A stretch of DNA of 64,000 nucleotides from VRUE01 sp963697805 (GCA_963697805.1 CAVOPB010000002.1:248001-312000), one strand, 5' to 3'; shown: positions 7,458 to 15,547, counted from the first letter of the stretch. The notes: a model not told the origin generated them from the sequence alone. Program-made: numbers and translations.

Positions 7458-8399
7458 TCAGGCGTCGCGGGCGCAGCGAAACCCCAGGTTCCCGGTCGCG
7501 TCGCGAGGCTCGTTCGAGTTACGTGCGGCAACCCGGTAGCGGTTGCAGTAGGAATCGTGGCAGAGATACGAGCCACCGCGCGTCACCTTCGCCTGCCCCT
7601 CCGGCGGGCCGGTGGGATTCGTTCGGGACGTCCCCGCGGCGGAATGAAAGCTCGGGTCGAACCAGTCGACACACCATTCCCACACGTTGCCGGATGTGTT
7701 GTAAAGGCCAAAGTCGTTCGCCGGGAAGGTGCGGACGGGACAGGTGCTGAGGTAGCCGTCCTCGAGTGTGTTCTCTGACGGAAACACCCCCTGCCAGACG
7801 TTCATCCGGTGCTCGCCCCCCGGCTCACGCTGATCTCCCCACGGGAAGCGCTTCTGCTCGAGCCCGCCCCGCGCCGCATACTCCCACTCCGCCTCGCTCG
7901 GAAGTCGCAGGCCGGCCCACTCACAGAATCCGACCGAGTCCGACCAGGAGACGTGCACGACAGGGTGTTCAGCCCGGCCGTCAAGACCGGACCGAGGTCC
8001 CTCGGGATGCTTCCAGTCGGCGCCGAACACCTGCCGCCACCAGGGAGCCTCTACGACGGCGCTGCTCACCGGAAAGTCGTCCGGTAGCAATCCGGCGAAG
8101 ACGAACGACCATCCGTCGCTCTCCGCATCGGTCACGTGCCCCGTCTCGGCGACAAACTCTGCGAAACGCTCGTTTGTCACCGCAGCCGGGTCGATCCAGA
8201 ACGGGTCGAGCGTCACTGGGCGCACCGGGCCCTCGCCGTCAGCCCGGAAACCATCGGGATCCTCGGTGCCCATCAGGAACGTGCCGCCTTCCAACCGGAT
8301 CATTCCCCCGGTCGCCCCGTGGCGCTCGGTCGAGCATGGCGGATCGACCGAGCGCGCGCGTCCTGCTCGAGGTGCGCAGCAGGATGCCTTAGGCCTCAT
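7458..8399 (-). CDS. Formylglycine-generating enzyme (sulfatase-maturing, FGE/SUMF1 family)
   Basis: 313 residues. FGE oxidises the Cys of a CxPxR site in sulfatases to formylglycine, using O2 and copper. The family core is complete: MIRLEGGTFLMGTEDPDG, a TNERFAEFVAETGHVT segment, LPSEAEWEYAARGG, NTSGNVWEWCVDWF and the C-terminal RGGSYLCHDSYCNRYRVAAR. The two catalytic cysteines are present as CHDSYC (Cys280 and Cys285), which separates true FGE from the many SUMF1-like proteins lacking them. The first 32 residues (with SCCAPRAG) precede the core; a Cys-Cys N-terminus is seen in other actinobacterial FGEs, so I keep the long start, but ATG 8303 is an alternative. Last gene of the gadB-DUF6325-SHOCT-FGE operon (17-base gap) and opposite an AtsA-like sulfatase with a CSPTR site, its probable substrate. 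Confidence 0.93.
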   Translation of the reverse strand: MRPKASCCAPRAGRARSVDPPCSTERHGATGGMIRLEGGTFLMGTEDPDGFRADGEGPVRPVTLDPFWIDPAAVTNERFAEFVAETGHVTDAESDGWSFVFAGLLPDDFPVSSAVVEAPWWRQVFGADWKHPEGPRSGLDGRAEHPVVHVSWSDSVGFCEWAGLRLPSEAEWEYAARGGLEQKRFPWGDQREPGGEHRMNVWQGVFPSENTLEDGYLSTCPVRTFPANDFGLYNTSGNVWEWCVDWFDPSFHSAAGTSRTNPTGPPEGQAKVTRGGSYLCHDSYCNRYRVAARNSNEPRDATGNLGFRCARDA

Positions 8400-8416
8400 G
8401 CGCAGGGGTCGGGCCC

Positions 8417-8689
8417 TCAGGCGCCCAGGATTTTCGCCTTCTGCGCTGCGAACTCGTCCTCGGTGAGGATTCCCTGCGCTTTGAGTTCGCCCAGCTCCGT
8501 GAGTTGGTCGACCGCGGACTTTTCCGGCGCAGCGGGAGCGGCAGCCGCAGGGGCCACCGGCGCTGGCTCCTGAGCCGTTTCCTGAGCCTGCCAGCGTTGG
8601 CCCTGTCGGCGCGAAACGCGGCCGCTCACCGCCGTCGCGGTTCCGGCGACGACGGCCGTCCGAGCGACTCCTCGAATCAATCCAGGCAT
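8417..8689 (-). CDS. SHOCT domain protein with Ala/Pro-rich linker
   Basis: 90 residues. The N-terminus MPGLIRGVARTAVVAGTATA is a short hydrophobic segment, then comes a basic stretch, an Ala/Pro linker (EPAPVAPAAAAPAAP) and a C-terminal SHOCT domain (DQLTELGELKAQGILTEDEF, then AAQKAKILG). The ATG at 8689 has a strong GGAGGAG about 6 bases upstream, which fixes the start against a longer frame reaching 8944. It sits in an operon between the DUF6325 gene (16-base gap) and FGE (17-base gap). The design (membrane-associating helix plus SHOCT) recurs in actinobacterial stress clusters; function unknown. Confidence 0.85.
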   Translation of the reverse strand: MPGLIRGVARTAVVAGTATAVSGRVSRRQGQRWQAQETAQEPAPVAPAAAAPAAPEKSAVDQLTELGELKAQGILTEDEFAAQKAKILGA

Positions 8690-8705
8690 CGTTACTCCTC
8701 CTTCT

Positions 8706-9149
8706 CTAGGACGTCTCCTCGGCAGCATCGAGGGCGGCGAGGAGCGATTGAATGGGAATGCGCCCACTGGCGACCAACTGGCCACCGGAGCGCCGAACCG
8801 CAGCCGCCAGGGGGGCTGCCCAAAGATTCTCGTAGAGGAGCAGTGCCGCCGAAGTCCCGGGCTCGAGAGCCGCGGCCGCCTCGGTCGTGTCGTCATCGGA
8901 AAGGAGTCCCGAGGACGCCCCTTCGAAGGCCGCGAACTCCTCAACCTCGCCGCCGACGTCGGAGATCTCCATGCGAGCGACCGAGCCGTCCTCGTCCTTT
9001 GCGATCACCGCGAGATCGAGGACGCGGATCAGGCCTCGCTCCACCAGATCGATCAAATACGGGGCAACCTCCCCCTTCGGCTGGCGGCCCGGCCACTCGA
9101 CCAGTAGGTAATCGACCGGCCCCATCTCATCGATCTCAGCTGTTCCCAT
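8706..9149 (-). CDS. DUF6325 family protein
   Basis: 147 residues. The sequence MGPVDYLLVEWPGRQPKGEV, then RVLDLAVIAKDEDGSV and GTSAALLLYENLWAAP, fits DUF6325, a DUF1269-like family found in actinobacterial stress and cell-envelope clusters. The ATG at 9149 is preferred because AAAGGA lies 7 bases upstream; an ATG at 9170 is also in frame. It follows gadB by 43 bases and precedes the SHOCT gene by 16, so the genes are probably cotranscribed. A related DUF1269-type gene ends the divergent group at 13686. The role is unknown; a link to acid or envelope stress comes only from its neighbours. Confidence 0.8.
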   Translation of the reverse strand: MGTAEIDEMGPVDYLLVEWPGRQPKGEVAPYLIDLVERGLIRVLDLAVIAKDEDGSVARMEISDVGGEVEEFAAFEGASSGLLSDDDTTEAAAALEPGTSAALLLYENLWAAPLAAAVRRSGGQLVASGRIPIQSLLAALDAAEETS

Positions 9150-9192
9150 CTCGGTTCCTTTCGAGCTCATCTTCGTGCATTTCGATTGCCAC

Positions 9193-10635
9193 CTAGTAAC
9201 CGGTGCCGGTCTTGACCTGGCGGCGCTCGGTCTCCTGCAGGCCACCCTTCTTCTCGAGTGTCGCGCAGGCATCCTTGATGTCGGAGGCCAGGTGGTCGAT
9301 CTGCGCGTGGCTGAGCGTCTCCTTGACCAGCGCCCGCATCACTTTCACGTCCTGGGCGTCCGGTGGCAGCGTGTAGGCGGGGAGCATCCAGCCGCGCTCG
9401 GCGGAGAGCTGCCAGGCGACGTCGAACTCGTCGTAGGGCTTGTCGCCGGCGAGCTGGAAGGCGACCAGGGGCAGCTGCTCGGCGTCGGGGTCGATCAGCT
9501 CGAAGTCGCCCTCGGCGGTGAGCGCCTCGGCGAGGTGGCGAGCGTTCTTCTCCATGATCCCGATGATGTAGTTGTAGCCCTCGTGGCCGAGGCGGACGAA
9601 GTTGTAGTACTGGGCGAGGACCATCGCCGAGCCGGTCGAGAAGTTGAGGGTGAAGGTGGCGTCGGTCTTGCCGAGGTAGTTCTCCTCGAAGACGAGATCG
9701 GAGGCGAGGTCGTCCTTTTCGCGGAAGACCAGCCACCCGATCCCCGGGTAGACGAGGCCGAACTTGTGCCCGGAGACGTTGATCGAGCGGACCTGGGAGA
9801 GCCGGAAGTCCCACTCCGAGTCGGGGTAGAGGAAGGGCCAGACGAAGCCGCCCGAGGCGGCGTCGACGTGGATCGGGATGTCGATGCCCTTCTCGTCTTT
9901 GGTCGCGACCAGGAGCTCGTTGATGCCGACGATGTCGTCGCGATGCCCGGTGAAGGTCGTGCCGAGGACGGCGGCGACGCCGATCGTGTTCTCATCGATG
10001 TGGGGCTCGACGTCGGCGGGCCCGATCGTGTACTTGCCCCTCTGCAGCGGCACGATCCTCGGCTCGACGTCGAAGTAGCGGCAGAACTTGTCCCAGACGA
10101 CATGGACGTCGCCGCCGAAGACGAGATTCGGCGAATCGGTCGGCTTGCCGGCCGCTTCGCGGCGCTGGCGCCATTTCCACTTCAGCGAGAGCGCGCCGAG
10201 CATGATCGCCTCCGATGAGCCCTGGGTACGGGTCCCGGTCGTCTCCCCGGGCGCGTGGAAGAGGTCGGCGAGCATCCGCACGCAGCGCTGCTCGATTTCG
10301 GCCGAGATCGGGTACTCGGCGTGGTCGATGAAGTTGCGATGGAGGTTGGCCGCGATCAGCCGCTGGGCCTCGGGCTCCATCCAGGTGGTCACGAAGGTCG
10401 CCAGGTTGCGGGCCGGTTCGCCCTCGAGCTCCAGTTCCTCGCCGACCAGGCGCATCGCATCGATCGCCGACATCCCGCTGGCCGGGAACTCACGGTCGGG
10501 AGCCTCCTCGGTCAGCCACCTGGCGCCGTAGAACCGGGCTCCATCGGTTGGTGTCTCGATTGCCGCCGCGTCTTCGCTGCTTGAGCGCTCCATCGAACGG
10601 CGAGCGTATGTGGCCGTCGCGAGAAGACACATCAC
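9193..10635 (-). CDS. gadB: Glutamate decarboxylase (PLP-dependent)
   Basis: Converts glutamate to GABA and CO2, consuming a proton; widely used in acid resistance. 480 residues with the usual GadB order: N-terminal FVTTWMEPEAQRLI and NFIDHAEYPISAEIEQRCV, then TGTRTQGSSEAIMLGALSLK, the PLP-binding HVDAASGGFVWPF, and the Schiff-base lysine in NVSGHKFGLVYPG (Lys291). The C-terminus carries KVMRALVKETLSHAQIDHL. The first 14 residues may not belong: ATG at 10593 (MERSSSED) also fits, and neither start has a clear ribosome-binding site. It is the first gene of the operon gadB-DUF6325-SHOCT-FGE and is divergent from the DUF202 gene across 127 bases. No glutamate/GABA antiporter is in the window. 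Confidence 0.93.
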   Translation of the reverse strand: MMCLLATATYARRSMERSSSEDAAAIETPTDGARFYGARWLTEEAPDREFPASGMSAIDAMRLVGEELELEGEPARNLATFVTTWMEPEAQRLIAANLHRNFIDHAEYPISAEIEQRCVRMLADLFHAPGETTGTRTQGSSEAIMLGALSLKWKWRQRREAAGKPTDSPNLVFGGDVHVVWDKFCRYFDVEPRIVPLQRGKYTIGPADVEPHIDENTIGVAAVLGTTFTGHRDDIVGINELLVATKDEKGIDIPIHVDAASGGFVWPFLYPDSEWDFRLSQVRSINVSGHKFGLVYPGIGWLVFREKDDLASDLVFEENYLGKTDATFTLNFSTGSAMVLAQYYNFVRLGHEGYNYIIGIMEKNARHLAEALTAEGDFELIDPDAEQLPLVAFQLAGDKPYDEFDVAWQLSAERGWMLPAYTLPPDAQDVKVMRALVKETLSHAQIDHLASDIKDACATLEKKGGLQETERRQVKTGTGY

Positions 10636-10762
10636 CCATTCGGGGTGAACTTCGTGTTCGTCGGTCTCCTCCGGCTCGGGCTGGAGTGATCACACCCGGC
10701 CGAGCTGTAGGGATCCTCACCAGGGGGTCGAACATTGGGTCAAGTCCGATTGGAGATCACCG

Positions 10763-11110
10763 ATGAACGAGACCGTCGATGCCTCACGACGCACCCGGCT
10801 CGCCAGCGAGCGCACCGAGCTCGCCTGGTGGCGGACCGGCCTCACCGCGCTCGCCGTGGCTCTGGCGGTCGGCCGGGTCATCCCCGGGCTCGAAGACAGC
10901 GGCGAGCGCTGGCCCTACGACATCGCCGGCGTGCTTTTTGCGGCTTACGGCATCGCGGTTCTGATCTACGGCAGCCACCGCCGCCGCACGGTGGACCGGG
11001 CTTTGGCAGAAGGCCAATTCCCGAGTCTTCAGCCCTACGCGCACGGCGCCCTGGTATACGGCGGCGTGGTCCTGGGGCTCCTCACCGTGGTGCTTGTCCT
11101 GCTGCGATAG
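10763..11110 (+). CDS. DUF202 (YidH-like) membrane protein
   Basis: 115 residues with three membrane helices (LAWWRTGLTALAVALAVGRV, IAGVLFAAYGIAVLIYG and ALVYGGVVLGLLTVVLVLL). The N-terminal ASERTELAWWRTGL is the family's conserved block (normally LANERTxLAWxRT). The ATG is preceded by GGAG at 7 bases. It is divergent from gadB and the first gene of a plus-strand set with the sulfatase and DUF1269 genes. Function in this family is unproven. Confidence 0.88.
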   Translation: MNETVDASRRTRLASERTELAWWRTGLTALAVALAVGRVIPGLEDSGERWPYDIAGVLFAAYGIAVLIYGSHRRRTVDRALAEGQFPSLQPYAHGALVYGGVVLGLLTVVLVLLR

Positions 11111-11164
11111 CGGCTGAGGTCATTTCACCTGCTTCGGATGATGTGACCGAGGCACTCACCTGTT

Positions 11165-11183
11165 GCAATCCGGGTCGTAGTGC
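11165..11183. promoter_or_regulatory. Second copy of the GCAATCCGGGT motif, upstream of the sulfatase gene
   Basis: GCAATCCGGGTCGTAGTGC lies 64 bases before the sulfatase ATG. It shares 15 of 19 positions with the copy at 6084-6102. This may be a common control site. Confidence 0.25.
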
Positions 11184-11246
11184 AAGCGCAGCGCGGAACG
11201 CCATCGCGCCTAAATCGTTCCTAGAAACCCGGAGGTTGACCTGACG

Positions 11247-13658
11247 ATGAGCCAACCAGATCGAAGCAAGCTTCCCATTGCCAGGCCGCCCTTCGGAGGG
11301 GTTGCAAACAAGACGCTCGAGGGCTCACAGCCGGACTGGGGATCGATCGGCCATGTCGATGCTCCCGACGGCGCGCCGAATGTCCTGATGGTGCTGATCG
11401 ACGATGCTGGCTATGGGAATGCCGGGACCTTCGGTGGGCCTATCGACACCCCCAACTTCAGCCGAATGGCGCAGCAGGGGCTGCGCTACAACCGCTTTCA
11501 CGTCACCCCTCTCTGCTCCCCCACGCGGGCCGCGCTTCTGACCGGCCGCAACAGCCACGCCGTCGGTTTCGGTTCGGTCGGAGAGTTCTCCACGGGGTTT
11601 CCCGGGTACACAGCCTTCGTCCCGGATGACTGCGTCCCCTTCCCGAGGATTCTGCGAGACAACGGGTACTGCACCTCGGCGTTCGGGAAGTGGCACCTGA
11701 CGCCGGACGGCCAGCAGGGGCCCGCAGGGCCATTCGATCGCTGGCCGGTTGGCTGGGGCTTCGACTACTTCTACGGGTTCCTCGGCGGGGGCTCTGGACA
11801 GTGGGATCCGTGCCTTGCGGAGAACCAGAAGATCATCGGCACCCCGGACGCCTACTACGACGACGAGGGGGATCCCTATTACCTGCCGGACGACATGGCG
11901 GACAGGTCGATCGAGTGGTTGCATGCGATCCGCGCCCAGGATGCCGACAGGCCGTTCTTCTCCTACTTCTCCACCGGTTGCAGTCACGCCCCCCATCACG
12001 TGTCGGAGCAGTGGGCGGAGAAATACAGGGGGCAGTTCGACCAGGGCTGGGACCGGCTTCGCGAGGAGACGTTCGCGAGACAGAAGGAAGCGGGTGTGGT
12101 TCCTGCCGATGCGGAGTTGACGCCACGCGACGATGCGTTCCCCGCCTGGGAGGACGTCCCGGACAAACTCAAGCCTTTCTACGCGCGTCAGATGGAGGTC
12201 TACGCCGGCTATTCCGAGAACGCCGACCACAACGTCGGCCGCGTGATCGACGCGATCGAGGAGCTCGGTGAGCTCGACAACACGATGGTGATCTGGATCT
12301 GGGGCGACAACGGCGCCAGCATGGAGGGCACGATCACCGGCTCCTTCAACGAGCTGACAATGCAGAACGGCATCCCCCTGACAGACGAGATGCAACTGCA
12401 GCTCGCGGAGCGATACGGCGGTGTCGAGGCCTGGGGAAATCAGATGATGGCCCCTCACTACTCCGCCGCCTGGGCATGGGCGGGTAACACGCCCTTCAAA
12501 TGGGGGAAGCAGGTCGGCTCCCACCTGGGCGGGACGCGCAACCCGTTGGTCGTGCGATGGCCGGAGAGGGTCAGAGACGACGGAGCCCTGAGATCGCACT
12601 TCACCCACGTCATCGACATCGGCCCGACGATCCTCGACATCGCCGGCATTCCGATGCCGACGCATATCGACGGGGTCGAGCAGCAGCCCATGCACGGTGT
12701 CACCTTTGCCGATTCGCTGACCGACGCCGACACTCCCGAACACCACACCCAGCAGTACTTCGAGACGATTGGCAATCGCGCGATGTATAAGGACGGCTGG
12801 TGGCTCGCGATGAGGACCGAGCGGATCCCGTGGGTCCTCACCCCGGACGCGCTGAAGCCCTACACCCCCGGTGACTGGGACCCAGATGACGATCCTGTCG
12901 AGCTCTACTACCTTCCAGACGACTTCACCCAGGCCCGGGACCTCGCCGCGGACAATCCCGACAAGGTGAAAGAGCTGAAGGATCTCTTCTGGCAGGAGGC
13001 CGAGAGGTACGACGTGCTGCCGCTGATGGCAACCTTGGCGCCGTTCTTCGGCATCGTGCCCCCTCTTCCTGAGGTGTCGAAGTACGAGTTTCGCGGCGAT
13101 GTCCAGAACGTCCTCTCGGGCATGATCCCGCGGCTCTACAACCACTCCTACTCGATCAGCGCCGATCTCGTGATCCCTCCCGGGGGCGCTGAGGGTGTGA
13201 TCGTTGCCGAGGCCGATCACATGGGCGGATTCTCGCTGTTCGTCGACGACGGCCGACTCACCCACACCTATTCGATGATGGGCGTCTTCGTCTACCGGCA
13301 ACAGGCCGAGGAAGCATTGCCCGAGGGCGAGGTGACGGTGCGCATGGAGTTCGCGGCCGATGCCGCGAAACCGGCCACCGGCGGCGAGGTCACGCTCTTC
13401 ATCGACGACCGGGCGGTCACCACAGGGCGGATGGACCACACGGTCCCGATCCGCTTCTCAGGCTACGCGGGCATGGACATCGGCCGCGACAACGGCGGCG
13501 TCGTCGACCTGTCCTACGAGGACCGCAAACCGTTCGCCTTCACGGGCGAGGTCAAAAGGGTCGTGTTCGACGTCAATCCGCACCCGTCGGAGGAGGACGC
13601 GCACGACCTTCACACGGCGGTCCAACACGGGCATACGGCGCATGCGATCACGGCCTGA
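11247..13658 (+). CDS. atsA: AtsA-like type I sulfatase (arylsulfatase)
   Basis: 803 residues, close in length and layout to the large actinobacterial AtsA sulfatases. Hydrolyses sulfate esters with a formylglycine made from the Cys of LCSPTRAALLTGRN (Cys90 in CxPxR). Metal-site residues are visible in NVLMVLIDDAGYG near the N-terminus and in WIWGDNGASMEG; FGKWHLTPDG is the second sulfatase signature. The C-terminal quarter (DLVIPPGGAEGVIVAEADHM, then KPFAFTGEVKRVVFDV) is the beta-sandwich extension typical of AtsA. No signal peptide is visible, so it is probably cytoplasmic. A GGAGG lies 11 bases before the ATG, rather far. The FGE gene on the opposite strand probably activates it. The natural substrate cannot be read from the sequence. 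Confidence 0.93.
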   Translation: MSQPDRSKLPIARPPFGGVANKTLEGSQPDWGSIGHVDAPDGAPNVLMVLIDDAGYGNAGTFGGPIDTPNFSRMAQQGLRYNRFHVTPLCSPTRAALLTGRNSHAVGFGSVGEFSTGFPGYTAFVPDDCVPFPRILRDNGYCTSAFGKWHLTPDGQQGPAGPFDRWPVGWGFDYFYGFLGGGSGQWDPCLAENQKIIGTPDAYYDDEGDPYYLPDDMADRSIEWLHAIRAQDADRPFFSYFSTGCSHAPHHVSEQWAEKYRGQFDQGWDRLREETFARQKEAGVVPADAELTPRDDAFPAWEDVPDKLKPFYARQMEVYAGYSENADHNVGRVIDAIEELGELDNTMVIWIWGDNGASMEGTITGSFNELTMQNGIPLTDEMQLQLAERYGGVEAWGNQMMAPHYSAAWAWAGNTPFKWGKQVGSHLGGTRNPLVVRWPERVRDDGALRSHFTHVIDIGPTILDIAGIPMPTHIDGVEQQPMHGVTFADSLTDADTPEHHTQQYFETIGNRAMYKDGWWLAMRTERIPWVLTPDALKPYTPGDWDPDDDPVELYYLPDDFTQARDLAADNPDKVKELKDLFWQEAERYDVLPLMATLAPFFGIVPPLPEVSKYEFRGDVQNVLSGMIPRLYNHSYSISADLVIPPGGAEGVIVAEADHMGGFSLFVDDGRLTHTYSMMGVFVYRQQAEEALPEGEVTVRMEFAADAAKPATGGEVTLFIDDRAVTTGRMDHTVPIRFSGYAGMDIGRDNGGVVDLSYEDRKPFAFTGEVKRVVFDVNPHPSEEDAHDLHTAVQHGHTAHAITA

Positions 13659-13685
13659 GGCAACAGTGGGGAAGAGGAGAACGCG

Positions 13686-14201
13686 ATGAAACTGCACGAC
13701 ACGATCGACGTCCTGATCGGAGGCTATCTGTCGAAGGATGCCGCCGAGGAGGACTACAACGCAGTTCTCGATTGCGGCGGCCACCTCCAGGGCGCCGTGG
13801 TGGTCAGCAAGGATCTCGACGGCACCCTCTCCGTGGAGGAGACCGACCACATGGTCCGTGAGGGGGCCGAGGGCCTGGGCGCCGTCGGGTTCGCGGTCGG
13901 ACTGATCGCGCCTCCGTTGCTTGCCTCGACCGCAGTCGGCGCCGCGATGGGCGGCGCTGTCGGCGGTCTGCTCCATCACAAGACCGCCGAGAAACTCGGC
14001 GAGGAGGCTGGCAAGACGATCCCGCTCGGTGGCGCCGGCCTGATCGTCGCCTACTCGCATTCCGAGGCAGGGAAGGTCGAGCCCGCCGTGACCCGCGCAG
14101 TCGAGAAGACCATCGGCGAGGCCGAGGGAAACCACGTCCAGGCTCTGAAAGGCGCCCTGGCCGATGCCCAGGAGAGGATGGCGGCAAAGGGGGGCGACTG
14201 A
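13686..14201 (+). CDS. DUF1269 family protein with glycine-rich hydrophobic segment
   Basis: 171 residues. The N-terminal half (VLIGGYLSKDAAEEDYNAVL and GAVVVSKDLDGTLSV) and the central glycine/alanine-rich hydrophobic stretch (GLIAPPLLASTAVGAAMGGA) are the DUF1269 pattern of membrane-associated proteins induced under stress in actinobacteria. The ATG has AGAGGAG at about 6 bases. It follows the sulfatase by 27 bases and is probably in the same transcript. The C-terminal helical region ends in an Arg/Lys-rich tail. Function unknown. Confidence 0.82.
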   Translation: MKLHDTIDVLIGGYLSKDAAEEDYNAVLDCGGHLQGAVVVSKDLDGTLSVEETDHMVREGAEGLGAVGFAVGLIAPPLLASTAVGAAMGGAVGGLLHHKTAEKLGEEAGKTIPLGGAGLIVAYSHSEAGKVEPAVTRAVEKTIGEAEGNHVQALKGALADAQERMAAKGGD

Positions 14202-14309
14202 CCTGGTGGGCGATCCAGTTCGTACCCATCCCTCCGCTGCTGAGCGTGCCGCCGAGGGGCAAGGCCGCAGGCGGCCACCCGGGTCGACCAGCTCATCCCC
14301 CTGCGCTAC

Positions 14310-14366
14310 TCGGGGTCAGGCAGAGACTTTGGCTCGCTACTCGGCCTCGCGCTCGATCTCGATCCG
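14310..14366. repeat. 57-bp inverted copy of 1613-1669
   Basis: On the minus strand this reads the last DUF2252-like codons (RIEIEREAE) and stop found at 1613-1642, with one base change, then the same 27 downstream bases. It abuts, in opposite orientation, a plus-strand fragment from the middle of DUF2252. This marks a rearrangement junction. Confidence 0.85.
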
Positions 14367-14368
14367 TC

Positions 14369-14593
14369 GTCACGGCAGCGGCGGCCGAATACCGCGAAAC
14401 CATGCGACGCCTCGCGGCAGAGGGCAACCTAGACACCTGGTACACGCGACTCGATGTCGACGCGATAGCGAGCCGTGGGTCCTCTGACCTCAGCAAGAAA
14501 CAGGTCAGGGTGTTCGACCGCAACGTGGCGAAGGCACGCGTAAAGGACAGCCTGCGCGCGTTCAGAAAGTTGACGCACTGCGGCTGGCCGTAG
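14369..14593 (+). pseudogene. DUF2252 internal fragment
   Basis: The plus-strand frame encodes EYRETMRRLAAEGNLDTWYT, then RLDVDAIASRG and FDRNVAKARVKDSLRAFRKL. This matches the region of DUF2252 proteins around the LDxWYxR and KARxRDSLxAxxKLT blocks. Nothing before or after belongs to the family: upstream is the inverted 57-bp repeat and downstream the sequence runs straight into the tRNA-like repeat. The matching C-terminal piece is at about 1340-1642. No functional product is likely. The 108 bases between the DUF1269 stop and the repeat hold nothing that I recognise. Confidence 0.7.
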
Positions 14594-14638
14594 GACTTTC
14601 AAGCGGAAGGTCGCGAGTTCGATTCTCGTCGGGCGCAT
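14579..14638 (+). repeat. tRNA-Glu-like 3' fragment, right direct repeat (att-like)
   Basis: Differs from 2414-2473 at three positions, two of them in the anticodon stem, which no longer pairs well; the T arm and 3' acceptor strand are identical. It is therefore the more decayed copy. It directly follows the DUF2252 fragment and could mark the right end of a 12.2-kb inserted segment. Confidence 0.7.
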
Positions 14639-14710
14639 CAAGTTTCAGCCGTTGGTCCGAGGCGGACAGAACTCACGCTCCGGTCCCGAGGCCGTATCTA
14701 TGCTCCTCGC

Positions 14711-15547
14711 ATGAGCGATCGCGACGTTCAGGCCTACTACGCCACCGGCTCCGAGGACCTCATCGACGTCGTCCTCGACGCTCTGCGCACGGCCGGGCGC
14801 TCCGTCGACCCGATCGACTCCGACGACCTCGCCGCGCTCGATGAGTTCCACGGCCTCGGCCGCGCCGCCACCCTCGCCCTCGCCGAGCTCGCCGGCATCG
14901 ACGCCGCCACCCGCGTCCTCGACATCGGCGCCGGCATTGGCGGCCCGGCCCGCACCCTCGCCCGCCACTACGGCGCCACGCTCACCGCCGTCGACCCGAC
15001 CGAGCGCTTCTGCGTCCTCGCCACCGAGCTAAACCGCCGCGCCGGGCTCGGCGACCGGGTCTCGGTCCTCTGCGCCGATGCCCGCGCGTTGCCCTGCAAG
15101 GACGCCAGCTTCGACCTCGCCCTCACCCAGGCGGTCTGGCCCAGTATCGCTGACAAGGCGGCGATGCTCTCCGAGACCCACCGCGTCTTACGCCCCGGTG
15201 GGCGCCTGGCGATCTTCGAGGCCGTGCAGGGCCCGGACGGCGGAGAGCTGACCTATCCGCTGCCCTGGGCCGACGGCCCCGAGCAGAGCTTCGTGATCTC
15301 CGCCGAGCAGGTTCGCGTCCTCGCCGAGGACGCCGGTTTCAGCCTCGCCGAGTGGCGGCAGGGACCCGATGCCCTCGCCCCCGTCGGCGCCATCGCCGGC
15401 TCGGACGTCGAGGCGATGAGCACCGGCGTGGAGGGCGTCGACCTCTCGCTGCTGATGCCCGACTTCGAGGCCCGCATGGTCAGCGTTGCCGACAATATCG
15501 TCGAGCAGAGGATCGAGCTGGCGATGGGCATGCTGGTCCGGGAGTAG
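14711..15547 (+). CDS. Class I SAM-dependent methyltransferase
   Basis: 278 residues. A SAM-binding motif I (VLDIGAGIGGPARTLA, about residue 70) is followed by the acidic loop AVDPTERF, a VSVLCADARALPCKDASFDL motif and HRVLRPGGRLAIFEAVQG, all in the order of the UbiE/SmtA-like Rossmann methyltransferases. The N-terminal extension (VQAYYATGSEDLIDVVLDAL) resembles sterol/tocopherol-type small-molecule methyltransferases (DLDEFHGLGRAAT type). The acceptor is not predictable. The gene is monocistronic and starts 73 bases after the tRNA-like repeat, just outside the putative island. It is convergent with the VOC gene. Confidence 0.9.
   Translation: MSDRDVQAYYATGSEDLIDVVLDALRTAGRSVDPIDSDDLAALDEFHGLGRAATLALAELAGIDAATRVLDIGAGIGGPARTLARHYGATLTAVDPTERFCVLATELNRRAGLGDRVSVLCADARALPCKDASFDLALTQAVWPSIADKAAMLSETHRVLRPGGRLAIFEAVQGPDGGELTYPLPWADGPEQSFVISAEQVRVLAEDAGFSLAEWRQGPDALAPVGAIAGSDVEAMSTGVEGVDLSLLMPDFEARMVSVADNIVEQRIELAMGMLVRE

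Noticed and set aside
11325..13439. Long minus-strand frame opposite the sulfatase gene
   Set aside because: The plus strand encodes a complete sulfatase with all motifs; the antisense frame is a high-GC shadow.
14246..14368. N-terminal part of the open frame leading into the DUF2252 fragment
   Set aside because: The frame runs through the inverted 57-bp repeat and unrelated intergenic sequence; only the part from 14369 resembles a protein family.
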